The notes under the pieces were generated by a model. That model worked only from the letters and a program-made list of their open reading frames with translations, was not told where the DNA came from and made no database searches. This document shows, in pieces, positions 15,968 to 24,184 of a stretch of 64,000 bases of DNA (the stretch's first letter is position 1; each line of letters opens with the position of its first letter). The position numbers and the translations under genes are program-made. The DNA is from Eggerthellaceae bacterium (GTDB taxonomy: Bacteria; Actinomycetota; Coriobacteriia; Coriobacteriales; Eggerthellaceae): NCBI GenBank assembly GCA_022791455.1, contig JAAVZC010000006.1, positions 1-64,000 of the forward strand, read 5' to 3'.

Positions 15968-17872
15968 ATGCTAGATCTGAAACGGGTTTTGGCAGCGGCT
16001 CCGAAGAAGCCGGACGGCTCTCCCCTGCGCCCCCTGATGACACCGTGGGGCGAGGCGATTCTGGACGCCAAGCGCACCAACGAGACCGAACCCACAGGCG
16101 ACAACGAGCCCATCGCCCTCCATCCGCACCCCCAGTTCGAACGCGATTCCTTCCACAGCCTGAACGGCTTCTGGGACTACGCCATTGTCGATTGCGAAAA
16201 CCCCGCCGCCGCATGGCTCACTGCCGCGCCGCCAACCACGTGGGACGGCGAAATTCGCGTCCCCTTCTCCCCCGAGGCGCCGCTTTCCGGCGTGAACCGC
16301 CAGCTGCAGCCGAGCCAGCTGCTGTGGTATCGCCGCTGCGTCCCGGCTCCTCAACTGGAAGAGCGCCAACTGCTCATACTGCACTTCGAAGCGGTGGACT
16401 ACGCCTGCCGCTGCATCGTGAACGGCCGCGAAGTGGGCACCCACACCGGCGGCTACCTTCCCATGTCCTTCGATATCACCTCGGAATCGGTCATGGGAGC
16501 GGGCCAGCTGGACATCCTGCTGTGCGTGCGCGACCCCAGCGACGCCGGCGTGCAGCTGCGCGGCAAACAGCGGCTGGAGCGCGGCGGCATTTGGTACACC
16601 GCCCAAAGCGGCATATGGCAAACGGCCTGGTGGGAAGTGGTACCGGAAACCTACATGCGCCAGGCGCGCATCCTTCCCCGCGCCGACGAGGGCCTGCTGG
16701 AAATCCACGTGACCACTAATGTGCCCGCCCGCGAAACCCTGCACGTGACGCTCCGCTCCGAAGGCTCCGTGGTCGCCCAAGGCTCTGCCGTTGCCGAAGA
16801 GCGCTTTCCCGACCAGCTTTTGAAAGAGCGCGAAAGCTCACTGGCCTTTTGCGTGACGCTGGCCGTTCCCGACCCGCATCTGTGGTCGCCGGATGACCCC
16901 TTCCTCTACCAGCTGGAGCTACAGCTAGGAAGCGACATTGTGCACAGCTACTGCGCCTTCCGCACCGTAAGCGTGCAGCCGGATGGCGAAGGCGTGCCGC
17001 GGCTGTTTTTGAACCATCAGCCGCTCTTCGTGGAAGGCGTGCTTGACCAGGGCTATTGGCCCGATGGCCTGCTCACCGCCCCCAGCGACGAAGCCCTTAT
17101 ATTCGACATCGAAACTATGAAGGCGGCCGGGTTCAATCTGCTGCGCAAGCACATCAAGGTGGAGCAAGACCGCTGGTACTACCATTGCGATCGGCTGGGA
17201 ATGTTGGTGTGGCAGGACATGGTGAGCGGGGGCGACCCCTTGAGCGCCTGGCATTCCAGCTACAAGCCCACGCTGCTGCGGGCCAGCTGGAACGCCAAGC
17301 GCGACAATAACCCCAAGGCCTGGGCGCACCTTTCCGCCGCTTCCGAGGAATATCGCGCGGAATGGCTGGCCAGCTGCGTGCTGACGGTGCGATACCTGGA
17401 GAATCACCCGAGCGTGGTGGTGTGGGGGCTGTTCAACGAAGCGTGGGGGCAGTTTAATTCGGACGCCGCGGTGCAGGCGGTGCGGCTGATCGACCCCACG
17501 CGCCCCATCGATGCCACCAGCGGATGGTACGACCAGGGCGGGGGCGATTTCCTCAGCGTGCACAACTATTTCCGGCCGCTTCAGGTGTACCGCGATTTTG
17601 CGAAGCCGCCGCGGGCGTTCGTGCTGTCGGAATTCGGCGGCATCAGCTTCCCCGTGCCCGGCCATTGCGCGCTGGATACGGAATACGGCTATGGCAGCGC
17701 CGCCGACCCTGAAGCGTTCCGCACCGAACTTGATCAGGTGATTCGCCAAGCAGAGGCACTCGAGGCCGCTGGATGCACCGGCTTCGTGTACACCCAACTC
17801 TCCGACGTGGAAGAGGAAACGAACGGCCTACTCACCTACGACCGCCGCATCAACAAACTTGACCTGCCATGA
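15968..17872 (+). CDS. Glycoside hydrolase family 2, beta-galactosidase-like
   Basis: Probably hydrolyses beta-galactosides in the cytoplasm, feeding the galT and galK genes that follow. Jelly-roll sugar-binding domain (FHSLNGFWDYAI, then the NRQLQPSQLLWYRR segment), an immunoglobulin-like domain, then the catalytic barrel: acid/base Glu in GLFNEAWG (residue 491) and nucleophile Glu in VLSEFGG (residue 555). 634 residues, no signal peptide. The start is the ATG at 15968 with GGGGTGGGGA before it; an earlier ATG seven codons up lacks a site. The stop overlaps galT in ATGATGA. Family is secure; beta-galactosidase is inferred from context, and beta-glucuronidase or mannosidase cannot be excluded. 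Confidence 0.85.
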   Translation: MLDLKRVLAAAPKKPDGSPLRPLMTPWGEAILDAKRTNETEPTGDNEPIALHPHPQFERDSFHSLNGFWDYAIVDCENPAAAWLTAAPPTTWDGEIRVPFSPEAPLSGVNRQLQPSQLLWYRRCVPAPQLEERQLLILHFEAVDYACRCIVNGREVGTHTGGYLPMSFDITSESVMGAGQLDILLCVRDPSDAGVQLRGKQRLERGGIWYTAQSGIWQTAWWEVVPETYMRQARILPRADEGLLEIHVTTNVPARETLHVTLRSEGSVVAQGSAVAEERFPDQLLKERESSLAFCVTLAVPDPHLWSPDDPFLYQLELQLGSDIVHSYCAFRTVSVQPDGEGVPRLFLNHQPLFVEGVLDQGYWPDGLLTAPSDEALIFDIETMKAAGFNLLRKHIKVEQDRWYYHCDRLGMLVWQDMVSGGDPLSAWHSSYKPTLLRASWNAKRDNNPKAWAHLSAASEEYRAEWLASCVLTVRYLENHPSVVVWGLFNEAWGQFNSDAAVQAVRLIDPTRPIDATSGWYDQGGGDFLSVHNYFRPLQVYRDFAKPPRAFVLSEFGGISFPVPGHCALDTEYGYGSAADPEAFRTELDQVIRQAEALEAAGCTGFVYTQLSDVEEETNGLLTYDRRINKLDLP

Positions 17873-19161
17873 TGAAGCCAGCCGATCTACACCCTGACCA
17901 TGTTGTCATCCTGAGCGAAGGGCGAAGCCTGCAGTCGAAGGATCTTTCCAGCTGCGGAGATCCTTCGACTGCGGCCCTTCGGGCCTCCGCTCAGGATGAC
18001 AATGGGCAGTTCCAGTTGCCCTCTCCGGTTGAGGTGCGCGCGGAGTTCGATCGGCGCTTCGCAGCTGATCCCGAAGCGGCCGCCTCCTACTTATATAAAC
18101 TGGGAATCGACAGCGGCTACATCAAGCGGGAAGCCATTGCCCGCAACATTTGCTGGGAGGAGCCCAGCCCCTGGGGCACGTTGGAAATCACCATCAACTG
18201 CTCAAAGCCCGAAAAAGACCCCCGAGCCATCGCCGCCGCGCAAGAGGACAAGGGGCAAAACACAGAGGGCGAACCCCGCTGCGACCTCTGTTGGGAGAAC
18301 GAAGCGTGGCCTGGGTCGGCGGCGCATCCGGCGAAGCCGGGATTGCGCATTGCGGCCATTCCGCTCGGCAGCGAAACCTGGGGGCTGCAGTTCTCCCCCT
18401 ACGCCTACTTTCCCGAACACTGCATCGCACTTGCGCCCGAACATCGTCCCATGCGTATCGACGATGCCGCCATCGGCCGGCTGCTAGACTTCGTCGACCT
18501 CTTCCCCTTCTACTTCATCGGCTCCAACGCCGACCTACCCATTGTGGGCGGCTCCATTCTCTCCCACGACCACTTCCAAGGAGGCCGCCACGTATTTTCC
18601 CTGATGAAAGCCCCTCTTCGCAAAAGTGTGCGGCTGCGCGACTTCCCGAACGTGACCGCCGGCATCGTCGACTGGCCCGCAAGCACCCTGCGGCTCACCT
18701 CTTCCAACCGCGGCGAACTGCAGCAAGCCGCCACCCACATCCTGCAAACATGGCAAACGTTCTCCTTCCCCGAAGCGCACGTCCTTGCCACGTCGCCCGT
18801 CCCCACCAGCACGCCCGGCGGCGCGCCCCTTCACCACAACACCTTGAATCCCGTCGTCACGAAAACCAACGACACCTACACCCTACACCTGGTGCTGCGC
18901 AACAACCGCACCGACGCCGCGCATCCCTGGGGCATCTTCCACCCCACGCCGGACCTGCACCATATCAAGAAGGAGAACATCGGCCTCATCGAAATCATGG
19001 GGCGCGCCATCCTCCCCGGTCGCCTGGCGAAAGAGATGCCCGCCATCAAGCCGGAAATCAACCGTGCGCTTCCCCGTATACTCGAATGTACCGGTGTTTT
19101 CAAAGAGGACGAAACGGGTAGGGCCGGCTGGCAGGCTTTTATGGAGAAGGTGAACGCATGA
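17869..19161 (+). CDS. galT: UTP/UDP-glucose-hexose-1-phosphate uridylyltransferase with a repeat-derived N-terminus
   Basis: Leloir-pathway enzyme moving UMP between glucose-1-P and galactose-1-P. It matches the Gram-positive class: YIKREAIARNICWEE, LEITINCSKPEKDPRAIAAA, and the active-site stretch ILSHDHFQGGRHVF. The protein has 430 residues; as I recall the class it is near 490, and the missing part is the N-terminal helical segment. In its place residues of about 12-45 are the translation of a complete palindromic repeat (17903-18002). No in-frame ATG follows the repeat before the conserved region, so the repeat must be translated. Start and stop overlap GH2 and galK by four bases each. 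Activity with this N-terminus is uncertain. Confidence 0.85.
   Translation: MMKPADLHPDHVVILSEGRSLQSKDLSSCGDPSTAALRASAQDDNGQFQLPSPVEVRAEFDRRFAADPEAAASYLYKLGIDSGYIKREAIARNICWEEPSPWGTLEITINCSKPEKDPRAIAAAQEDKGQNTEGEPRCDLCWENEAWPGSAAHPAKPGLRIAAIPLGSETWGLQFSPYAYFPEHCIALAPEHRPMRIDDAAIGRLLDFVDLFPFYFIGSNADLPIVGGSILSHDHFQGGRHVFSLMKAPLRKSVRLRDFPNVTAGIVDWPASTLRLTSSNRGELQQAATHILQTWQTFSFPEAHVLATSPVPTSTPGGAPLHHNTLNPVVTKTNDTYTLHLVLRNNRTDAAHPWGIFHPTPDLHHIKKENIGLIEIMGRAILPGRLAKEMPAIKPEINRALPRILECTGVFKEDETGRAGWQAFMEKVNA
17903..18002. repeat. Dispersed palindromic repeat, full copy inside galT
   Basis: TTGTCATCCTGAGCG to GCTCAGGATGACAA, about 100 bases, lying in frame near the 5' end of galT. It is translated as VVILSEGRSLQSKDL and onward, with no stop in the frame used. 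Confidence 0.9.
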
Positions 19162-20372
19162 CCGCGACCGATGAGGCAATTCGAGAACGGCTCGAGCAAC
19201 TGTACCGCGGGTTTTTCGGAGCCCCCTGCGAAGCGCCGGTGTTCGCAAGCGCTCCCGGCCGCATCGAATTGGCGGGCAATCACACCGATCACCAAGGAGG
19301 GCGCACTATTTCCGCCGGCCTTGATCGGCGCATTTACGCGCTGGCCTGCCCAAACGGCAAGAACGTCTGCCATGTGTGGATGGAAGGGTTCGGTCAGGCG
19401 GACATCAACCTGGACAATCTGGATCCGGTGCCGGCGGAGCTCAACACGTCTGCCGCCCTCATTCGCGGCATGGCCGCTGCGTATGCGCGCGATGGCGGCA
19501 CCCCCGCCGGCTTCAACGCCATTGTGATTTCGGAAATCCCCGTGGGTGGCGGCGTCTCGTCGTCCGCCGCCTTCGAAGTGCTCATAGGCGCCCTCATCCG
19601 AGAAACCTCCCCCACCGGGTGGTTGTCCAGCAATCCGCTCATTCAGCTGGCGTTGCATGGGCAGTTTGCGGAAGGGGTCTACTTCGGGAAGCCCACGGGC
19701 GCTCAGGATCAGCTGGCGTCGGCGTTCGGAGGCATTGTGGCGCTGGACTTCTTCACCGATCCGCCGCACGTAACCCCCGTCGACGCCAACTTCGCAGAAA
19801 GCAGCTATGCCCTCGTGCTTATTGACAGCCGCTGCGACCACTCCCGTTTCACCGCCCAGTTCAATAGCGTGCCCGCCGACATGAAGCGGGTAGCCGGGCT
19901 GTTCGGCTGCGATCGGCTCGTGGACGTCCCGCTCCACAACATCCTGGACCAATTCGCAGAAATCCGCGCCACTGTGGGGGACTTGGCAACCATGCGCGCC
20001 CTCCACTTCTACAACGAAACCCGCCGCGTGGAGCAACAGACCCAGGAGCTTCAGCAGGGGCATATCGCGGAATTCGTGCGGCTCGCGCGAGAAAGCGGCA
20101 GCTCCTCCGCCATGTTCCTGCAAAACGTCAGCCCCGTCGGCGACGGCCTGGAGCAGGACCAACCGGCCATGGTCATCCAGTCGCTCTGCGCCACACTGCT
20201 GCAAACCGACGGAGCCTGGCGCATCCACGGCGGCGGCTTCGGCGGCTGCGTGCTTGCCTTCGTCCCAAAAGAAAGGGAGCCGGAATTCACCAGCTCCCTC
20301 AATCAATCGCTCGGCTACGAGGCTTGCTTCCCCGTGGCCATAGACCCGCAAGGCCTCAAAACCGCGCGCTGA
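19158..20372 (+). CDS. galK: Galactokinase
   Basis: GHMP-family kinase phosphorylating galactose at C1. Motif 1 SAPGRIELAGNHTDHQGG (residues of about 30-47), motif 2 IPVGGGVSSSAAFEV and motif 3 HGGGFGGCV are all present. The GNHTDHQ form of motif 1, instead of GEHTDY, is shared with clostridial galactokinases. 404 residues. It starts in the galT stop (ATGA overlap) and is the last gene of the GH2-galT-galK operon. No galE, transporter or regulator is visible nearby, so epimerisation and uptake must be encoded elsewhere. Confidence 0.92.
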   Translation: MTATDEAIRERLEQLYRGFFGAPCEAPVFASAPGRIELAGNHTDHQGGRTISAGLDRRIYALACPNGKNVCHVWMEGFGQADINLDNLDPVPAELNTSAALIRGMAAAYARDGGTPAGFNAIVISEIPVGGGVSSSAAFEVLIGALIRETSPTGWLSSNPLIQLALHGQFAEGVYFGKPTGAQDQLASAFGGIVALDFFTDPPHVTPVDANFAESSYALVLIDSRCDHSRFTAQFNSVPADMKRVAGLFGCDRLVDVPLHNILDQFAEIRATVGDLATMRALHFYNETRRVEQQTQELQQGHIAEFVRLARESGSSSAMFLQNVSPVGDGLEQDQPAMVIQSLCATLLQTDGAWRIHGGGFGGCVLAFVPKEREPEFTSSLNQSLGYEACFPVAIDPQGLKTAR

Positions 20373-20390
20373 TTCCGTCCTGCAACGCCC

Positions 20391-21086
20391 TTACTTCGCC
20401 AGGTCCAGGATGGCCTTCAGGTATTGGCCGGCGGCGGTGTAGAAGGGCACGCGCGACTCGGCGATTACCTTTTCGGCGAAGCGGGGCATCCAGATGTTCA
20501 CATGCGTGAGCAGGAACTGGTCGTAAGCACCTTCCGGCGAGCCTTCGGGCAGATCGTCCACCGTCACCTGGATGTCTTCCGGCATCTCGGCGCCGCTGGT
20601 CAGCGCCGCCAGGAACTGCAGCAATTCGCATTCGGTAGCCACGTGGTCCAGCGGCTCGTTGGTGCCCTCGGGGCGACCCAAGCCGCACGCCTTGCAGAAG
20701 CGCTCCACCTCCATGGAGTGGGGGTTCACGAACAGAAGCGGCTGCACGCCGTCGTCTTCTGCGCGCCACACGCCCTCGTAGGGGCTGCACGCCGGCGTGG
20801 GAGCGCCCACGAACAGGCGGGTAGCCTCAGCGCGAATGGTGTGCACGAAAGTGTCGATGATGGCGTCCGCTTCCTGGGGAGCGTCCTGCGCCTCTTCCAT
20901 CACGGGCAGCTGGCCGAAGTCTTCCGGCAGCTTCCCGCCCAGCGCTTCCACAATCTCCACCGCAGCAGCGGTCCATTCACCGGACACAACCGCCTCGGCC
21001 GTCTCGCGGTTGGGATAGCGGAACGAGAACGCCGCCATCTCCCACGCAGTCGACCACACGGAAGCGTTTTCCTTATCAATAGCCAT
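20391..21086 (-). CDS. TorD/DmsD-family chaperone for a molybdoenzyme
   Basis: Cytoplasmic redox-enzyme maturation protein that binds the Tat signal of a molybdoenzyme and holds it for cofactor loading. The all-helical 231-residue protein has PTPACSPYEGVW near residue 95 and EPLDHVATECELLQFL, hallmarks of the TorD fold. Start ATG at 21086 with GAAAGGA upstream. It is the last gene of the run dmsA-like/FeS/NrfD/haem protein/cytochrome b on the minus strand, so its client is very likely the RRSFLK-bearing subunit encoded at 24184-26685. Confidence 0.88.
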   Translation of the reverse strand: MAIDKENASVWSTAWEMAAFSFRYPNRETAEAVVSGEWTAAAVEIVEALGGKLPEDFGQLPVMEEAQDAPQEADAIIDTFVHTIRAEATRLFVGAPTPACSPYEGVWRAEDDGVQPLLFVNPHSMEVERFCKACGLGRPEGTNEPLDHVATECELLQFLAALTSGAEMPEDIQVTVDDLPEGSPEGAYDQFLLTHVNIWMPRFAEKVIAESRVPFYTAAGQYLKAILDLAK

Positions 21087-21175
21087 GACATTCCTTTCGC
21101 ACGTCTTGTATTGCTGATGAGTATAGATGACAAACAAAAGCGAAGGCGCCAGGGCGCCTTCGCTTCACAACTAAG

Positions 21176-21691
21176 CTACTTCTTGAGGGCTCCGATGATC
21201 CAAGGGATGTGGACCGCCACGTGCACCAGAAGAAGCGCCAGCAGCATCTTGGCCGCCACGGCGTGCAGCGGGTCCCAGAAGTAGTAGCCGTCGGCGAACA
21301 GGCCGAACGCGGGCAGCACCGTGCCGGACACCATGACGCCGGACACGACGCAGAGCGCCGTCACCAGCAGCACCAACACGTTCAGGATCGTGAGGCCGAT
21401 GCCCTTGCCCTGGGTGCCGCGCCACATGCCGCGGGCCGCGCAGTGGGCCGCCAGCAGCACGAAGGCGCCCAGGCCCACCCACTCGTGGACGGGGATGCCG
21501 GTGATGCCGGGGTTGGCGGATGCCAGGTAAGCCACCAGCACCACCGCGTCGAAGATGAGGCGCTTCTGGGCCAGCTTCTTCTTGCCGGGGGTGGAGAGTG
21601 CCTTGGGATTCAGCTCGTCGCCCTCGATGGTCTCGCGCGCGGGGGCGCCCTTCACGGCCTCCTCGGCCGCGGGGTTCACAGCTTCGCTCAT
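21176..21691 (-). CDS. DUF4405-like cytochrome b membrane protein
   Basis: 171 residues: a charged cytoplasmic N-terminus of about 45 residues, then four hydrophobic segments. Histidines lie where haem ligands would be: VHEWVGLGAF and AAHCAARG in the second segment pair, DPLHAVAAKMLLALLLVHVAVH in the last. This resembles DUF4405/flavinylation-associated cytochromes, proposed to carry electrons across the membrane. The start overlaps the stop of the haem-motif gene in ATGA. It probably passes electrons between the quinone pool and the exported haem protein. The DUF assignment is by eye. Confidence 0.7.
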   Translation of the reverse strand: MSEAVNPAAEEAVKGAPARETIEGDELNPKALSTPGKKKLAQKRLIFDAVVLVAYLASANPGITGIPVHEWVGLGAFVLLAAHCAARGMWRGTQGKGIGLTILNVLVLLVTALCVVSGVMVSGTVLPAFGLFADGYYFWDPLHAVAAKMLLALLLVHVAVHIPWIIGALKK

Positions 21692-22059
21692 TTCTTCCCC
21701 TCCTTCCGGGAAAGGGCGTTGACCAGGATGATGAGGCCCACCACCAGCGCCACCGGCATGAGGATCCAGACGTTGAGGCTGGCGTCGGACGCCTGGTGGT
21801 AGCGGTTGGTGAGGCTGTCCCACGCGTGGCACTCGGTGCTGGCGCAGTTGGCCTCCGGGCAGATCATCTCGGTGATGCCGTCGGGCTCGGGCACGTCGTC
21901 GAATCCGTGGCAGGTGCCGCTGGCGCAGCCGGTCGCGGGGCACGGCGACTCGGCGGTGATGGGGACAATGGCGCTCTTAGGCTCGATGGCGAACCCGACG
22001 CCGATCACCGCCACACAGAACGCCACGAGCACCCCCAATGTAATGAGTGCTTTCTTCAC
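21688..22059 (-). CDS. Membrane-anchored protein with two CX4CH haem-like motifs
   Basis: 123 residues. An N-terminal hydrophobic segment (signal anchor, residues 5-25) leads to an outside loop with a duplicated motif, CPATGCASGTCH and CPEANCASTECH, each holding a CX4CH as seen in some multihaem cytochromes, with an extra Cys before it. A second membrane segment near residues 95-115 ends in a basic tail. It is likely an outside electron carrier tied to the DUF4405-like protein encoded next (ATGA overlap). GTG start at 22059 after AAGGAGGAGGG. Whether haem is attached, or the extra cysteines serve another centre, cannot be told. Confidence 0.65.
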   Translation of the reverse strand: MKKALITLGVLVAFCVAVIGVGFAIEPKSAIVPITAESPCPATGCASGTCHGFDDVPEPDGITEMICPEANCASTECHAWDSLTNRYHQASDASLNVWILMPVALVVGLIILVNALSRKEGKK

Positions 22060-22095
22060 GAGCTTCCCTCCTCCTTGCAAGGCTCGCAGAAACGT

Positions 22096-22143
22096 TTGTC
22101 ATACTTTGTCATAGTCAATAGGCTTTTGCAAGAGGTTGTCATA
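22096..22143. promoter_or_regulatory. Three helically phased TTGTCATA direct repeats
   Basis: TTGTCATA occurs at 22096, 22106 and 22136, that is 10 and 30 bases apart, so all three face one side of the helix. They lie 37-84 bases upstream of the haem-protein start. The same octamer occurs once more upstream of the catalytic subunit gene (26861). Confidence 0.5.
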
Positions 22144-22199
22144 CTTAGGTAGATCATCCCCGCTCAAAGGAGAGGTTTTCCTTGCCTTCGGCACACACG

Positions 22200-22244
22200 G
22201 GATCTCTCCACTCCGTTCGCTTCGCTCACTTCGATCGAGATGAC
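22200..22244. repeat. Dispersed palindromic repeat, degenerate half copy
   Basis: GATCTCTCCACTCCG through TCGATCGAGATGACG, the variant ending GAGATGAC also seen at the right end of the copy at 55214. It sits inside the respiratory operon between the NrfD gene and the haem-protein gene. Confidence 0.65.
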
Positions 22245-22261
22245 GTGGGGGGGGATATGGG

Positions 22262-22290
22262 AAGGGGACGCCTCGGCGAGACGTCCCCTT
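22262..22290 (-). terminator. Hairpin between nrfD-like and haem-protein genes
   Basis: AAGGGGACG and CGTCCCCTT form a strong stem 32 bases after the NrfD-type stop. The T tail is poor, so it may be an RNA-processing or partial termination site separating the two halves of the operon. Confidence 0.45.
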
Positions 22291-22321
22291 TCGCGAAATT
22301 CGCATCGGGCGAATCAGGCGA

Positions 22322-23545
22322 CTACTCTTGGTCCTGAGGCTTCAGGGGCAGGAACTTCAGGCCCAGGAAGAAGATCAGGAAGCCGAGGCCGACCACGCCG
22401 AGCGTCACGCCGAACTCGAGCGGGGTGGGCCAGTAGACCATGCCGCTGTAGGCCTGGGCCATGTTGCCCTCCCAGTTAGTCACGGTGAAGGGGGTGAGCA
22501 CGGCGGGCATGTCGATGTTGGGGACCTGGAAGCCGCCCACCAGCAGCTGCACGCGCTTGCAGAAGATGGCGGCGATGGCCAGGATGCCGGCCACGGCCAA
22601 AAGCGGGGTGGTGCGCAGCTGCGGCACGACGCAGAGGACGACGGCCACGACGCTCAAGATGATCTCGCCCCAGAAGAAGGGCGCGAGCGGGCCGGAGACC
22701 AGCATGTCGACGACCGCGAGGCCGGAGCCGGCGGGGAACGCCTCGGTGAGCAGGTCGCAGCCGAAGAAGTAGAGGTCCACCAGCAGGAACACGGCCAGCA
22801 GCTTGGCGAGCTTCACGAGGTACGCCTGGTCGAGCTTCAAGTAGCCCGCGGCGCGCAGCGCGATCACGGTGGCCATCACGAGGCCGGTGCCGCAGACGAG
22901 GGCGGACGAGACGAACCAGGGCGCCAGCAGGGCGGTGTGCCACATCTCGTGGCTCTGCTGCAGGCCGAAGATCCACGCGGTCACGGAGTGGACGAGAATG
23001 GCGCACACCAGCGCGACCACGCTGATCACGCGAAGGGCCACATGGGACACCTTGCCCTTCTCGGACTGCACCTGCGCCCACAGGTACACGCAGGACAGGA
23101 TGAGGTAGGTGCCGAGCACGATGATGTCCCACATGAGCGGGCTGCCCAGGTTGGAGTAGACGAACAGCTCCCACACGCGGAAGGGCTGGCCGAGGTCGAC
23201 CACGACAAGGCCGATGGCCGCGACGGTCGCCGCGATGGAGGTCATGACGGCCACCTTGGAGATGCCGCCGAAGCCCTGGATGCCGAAGGCCTTGGGCACC
23301 GACGAGATGATGAGGCCGCCGGCGGACAAACCGACGAAGAACATGAAGCTCGTGATGTAGAGGCCCCAGGAGTCGATGTTGCGCATGGCGGTCTGGATCA
23401 TGCCGCCGGACATCTGCATCACCCACAGCACGATGCCGATGATGGCGACGACCGCGCTCACGATGATCGCGATGTTCAGCCCCGCGCCGCCCTTCTTAGC
23501 GGCAGGAGCCTTGACGGCGCTGGCCGTCGAAACGTTTTCAGTCAT
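22322..23545 (-). CDS. NrfD/PsrC-family membrane anchor of a molybdoreductase
   Basis: Quinol-oxidising integral membrane subunit linking the quinone pool to the FeS subunit. 407 residues, about ten hydrophobic segments, with the family-typical FMFFVGLSAGGLIISS and a conserved charged region FCKRVQLLVGGFQVPN. It is closely similar along its length to the anchor encoded at 48290-49522 (shared DSWGLYIT, ISVVALVCA and LVDLYFFGCDLLT), indicating duplication. Start ATG at 23545 after GAGGAAAC. It follows the FeS gene by 15 bases. Confidence 0.9.
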   Translation of the reverse strand: MTENVSTASAVKAPAAKKGGAGLNIAIIVSAVVAIIGIVLWVMQMSGGMIQTAMRNIDSWGLYITSFMFFVGLSAGGLIISSVPKAFGIQGFGGISKVAVMTSIAATVAAIGLVVVDLGQPFRVWELFVYSNLGSPLMWDIIVLGTYLILSCVYLWAQVQSEKGKVSHVALRVISVVALVCAILVHSVTAWIFGLQQSHEMWHTALLAPWFVSSALVCGTGLVMATVIALRAAGYLKLDQAYLVKLAKLLAVFLLVDLYFFGCDLLTEAFPAGSGLAVVDMLVSGPLAPFFWGEIILSVVAVVLCVVPQLRTTPLLAVAGILAIAAIFCKRVQLLVGGFQVPNIDMPAVLTPFTVTNWEGNMAQAYSGMVYWPTPLEFGVTLGVVGLGFLIFFLGLKFLPLKPQDQE

Positions 23546-23560
23546 TGTTTCCTCCTCGCG

Positions 23561-24184
23561 CTACTGAATGTAATAGACGGACGGGTTGGTGCCGCGGTCT
23601 TCCAGCAACTGCGTGCACTCGTTCTCGCGCACCAGCTTCGACACTTCGGAGTTGGGGTCGTCGAAGTCGCCGAAGTGACGGATACGGGCCGGGCACGGTT
23701 CGATGCAAGCCGGCTGCTCGCCCTTCGCCAGGCGATGCCAGCACATGGTGCACTTCTCAACCACGTGCTTCTCGTGCACCGGAATGTCCAGGGCGCCCAT
23801 GGGCTGGCCGATCGCGTACTTCGGCTCTTCCCAGTTGAAGTTGCGCACGCCGGTGTAGGGGCAGGCGGCCACGCACATGCGGCAGCCGATGCACTTGTCG
23901 TAGTCCTGGCGCACGACGCCGGTCTCGGCATCCTTGTAGGTGGCGCCCACGGGGCACACCTTCACGCACGCGGGATTCTCGCAATGCTGGCAGGCCATCG
24001 GGATGGTGGCAATCTTCAGGTTCGGGTAGGTGCCGGCTGGCGAATCCATGTTGGGGCCGCCGTCGGTGAGGATGCGGTTCCACCACACCTCGTCCGGCAG
24101 GTTGTTCTCTACCTTGCAAGCCACTGCGCAAGAATGGCAGGCAATGCAAGCTTTGCTCTCAATAACGAAGCCAAGGCGCGTCAT
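23561..24184 (-). CDS. Four-cluster ferredoxin subunit (DmsB-like)
   Basis: Electron-transfer subunit with sixteen cysteines in four groups for [4Fe-4S] clusters: CIACHSCAVACK, CQHCENPACVKVCP, CIGCRMCVAACP and CTMCW...CIEPCP. 207 residues. The ATG at 24184 shares its first base with the stop of the catalytic subunit gene (TAATG). It has no signal peptide, so it is probably carried across the membrane with its Tat-targeted partner, as known for DmsAB. Confidence 0.93.
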   Translation of the reverse strand: MTRLGFVIESKACIACHSCAVACKVENNLPDEVWWNRILTDGGPNMDSPAGTYPNLKIATIPMACQHCENPACVKVCPVGATYKDAETGVVRQDYDKCIGCRMCVAACPYTGVRNFNWEEPKYAIGQPMGALDIPVHEKHVVEKCTMCWHRLAKGEQPACIEPCPARIRHFGDFDDPNSEVSKLVRENECTQLLEDRGTNPSVYYIQ

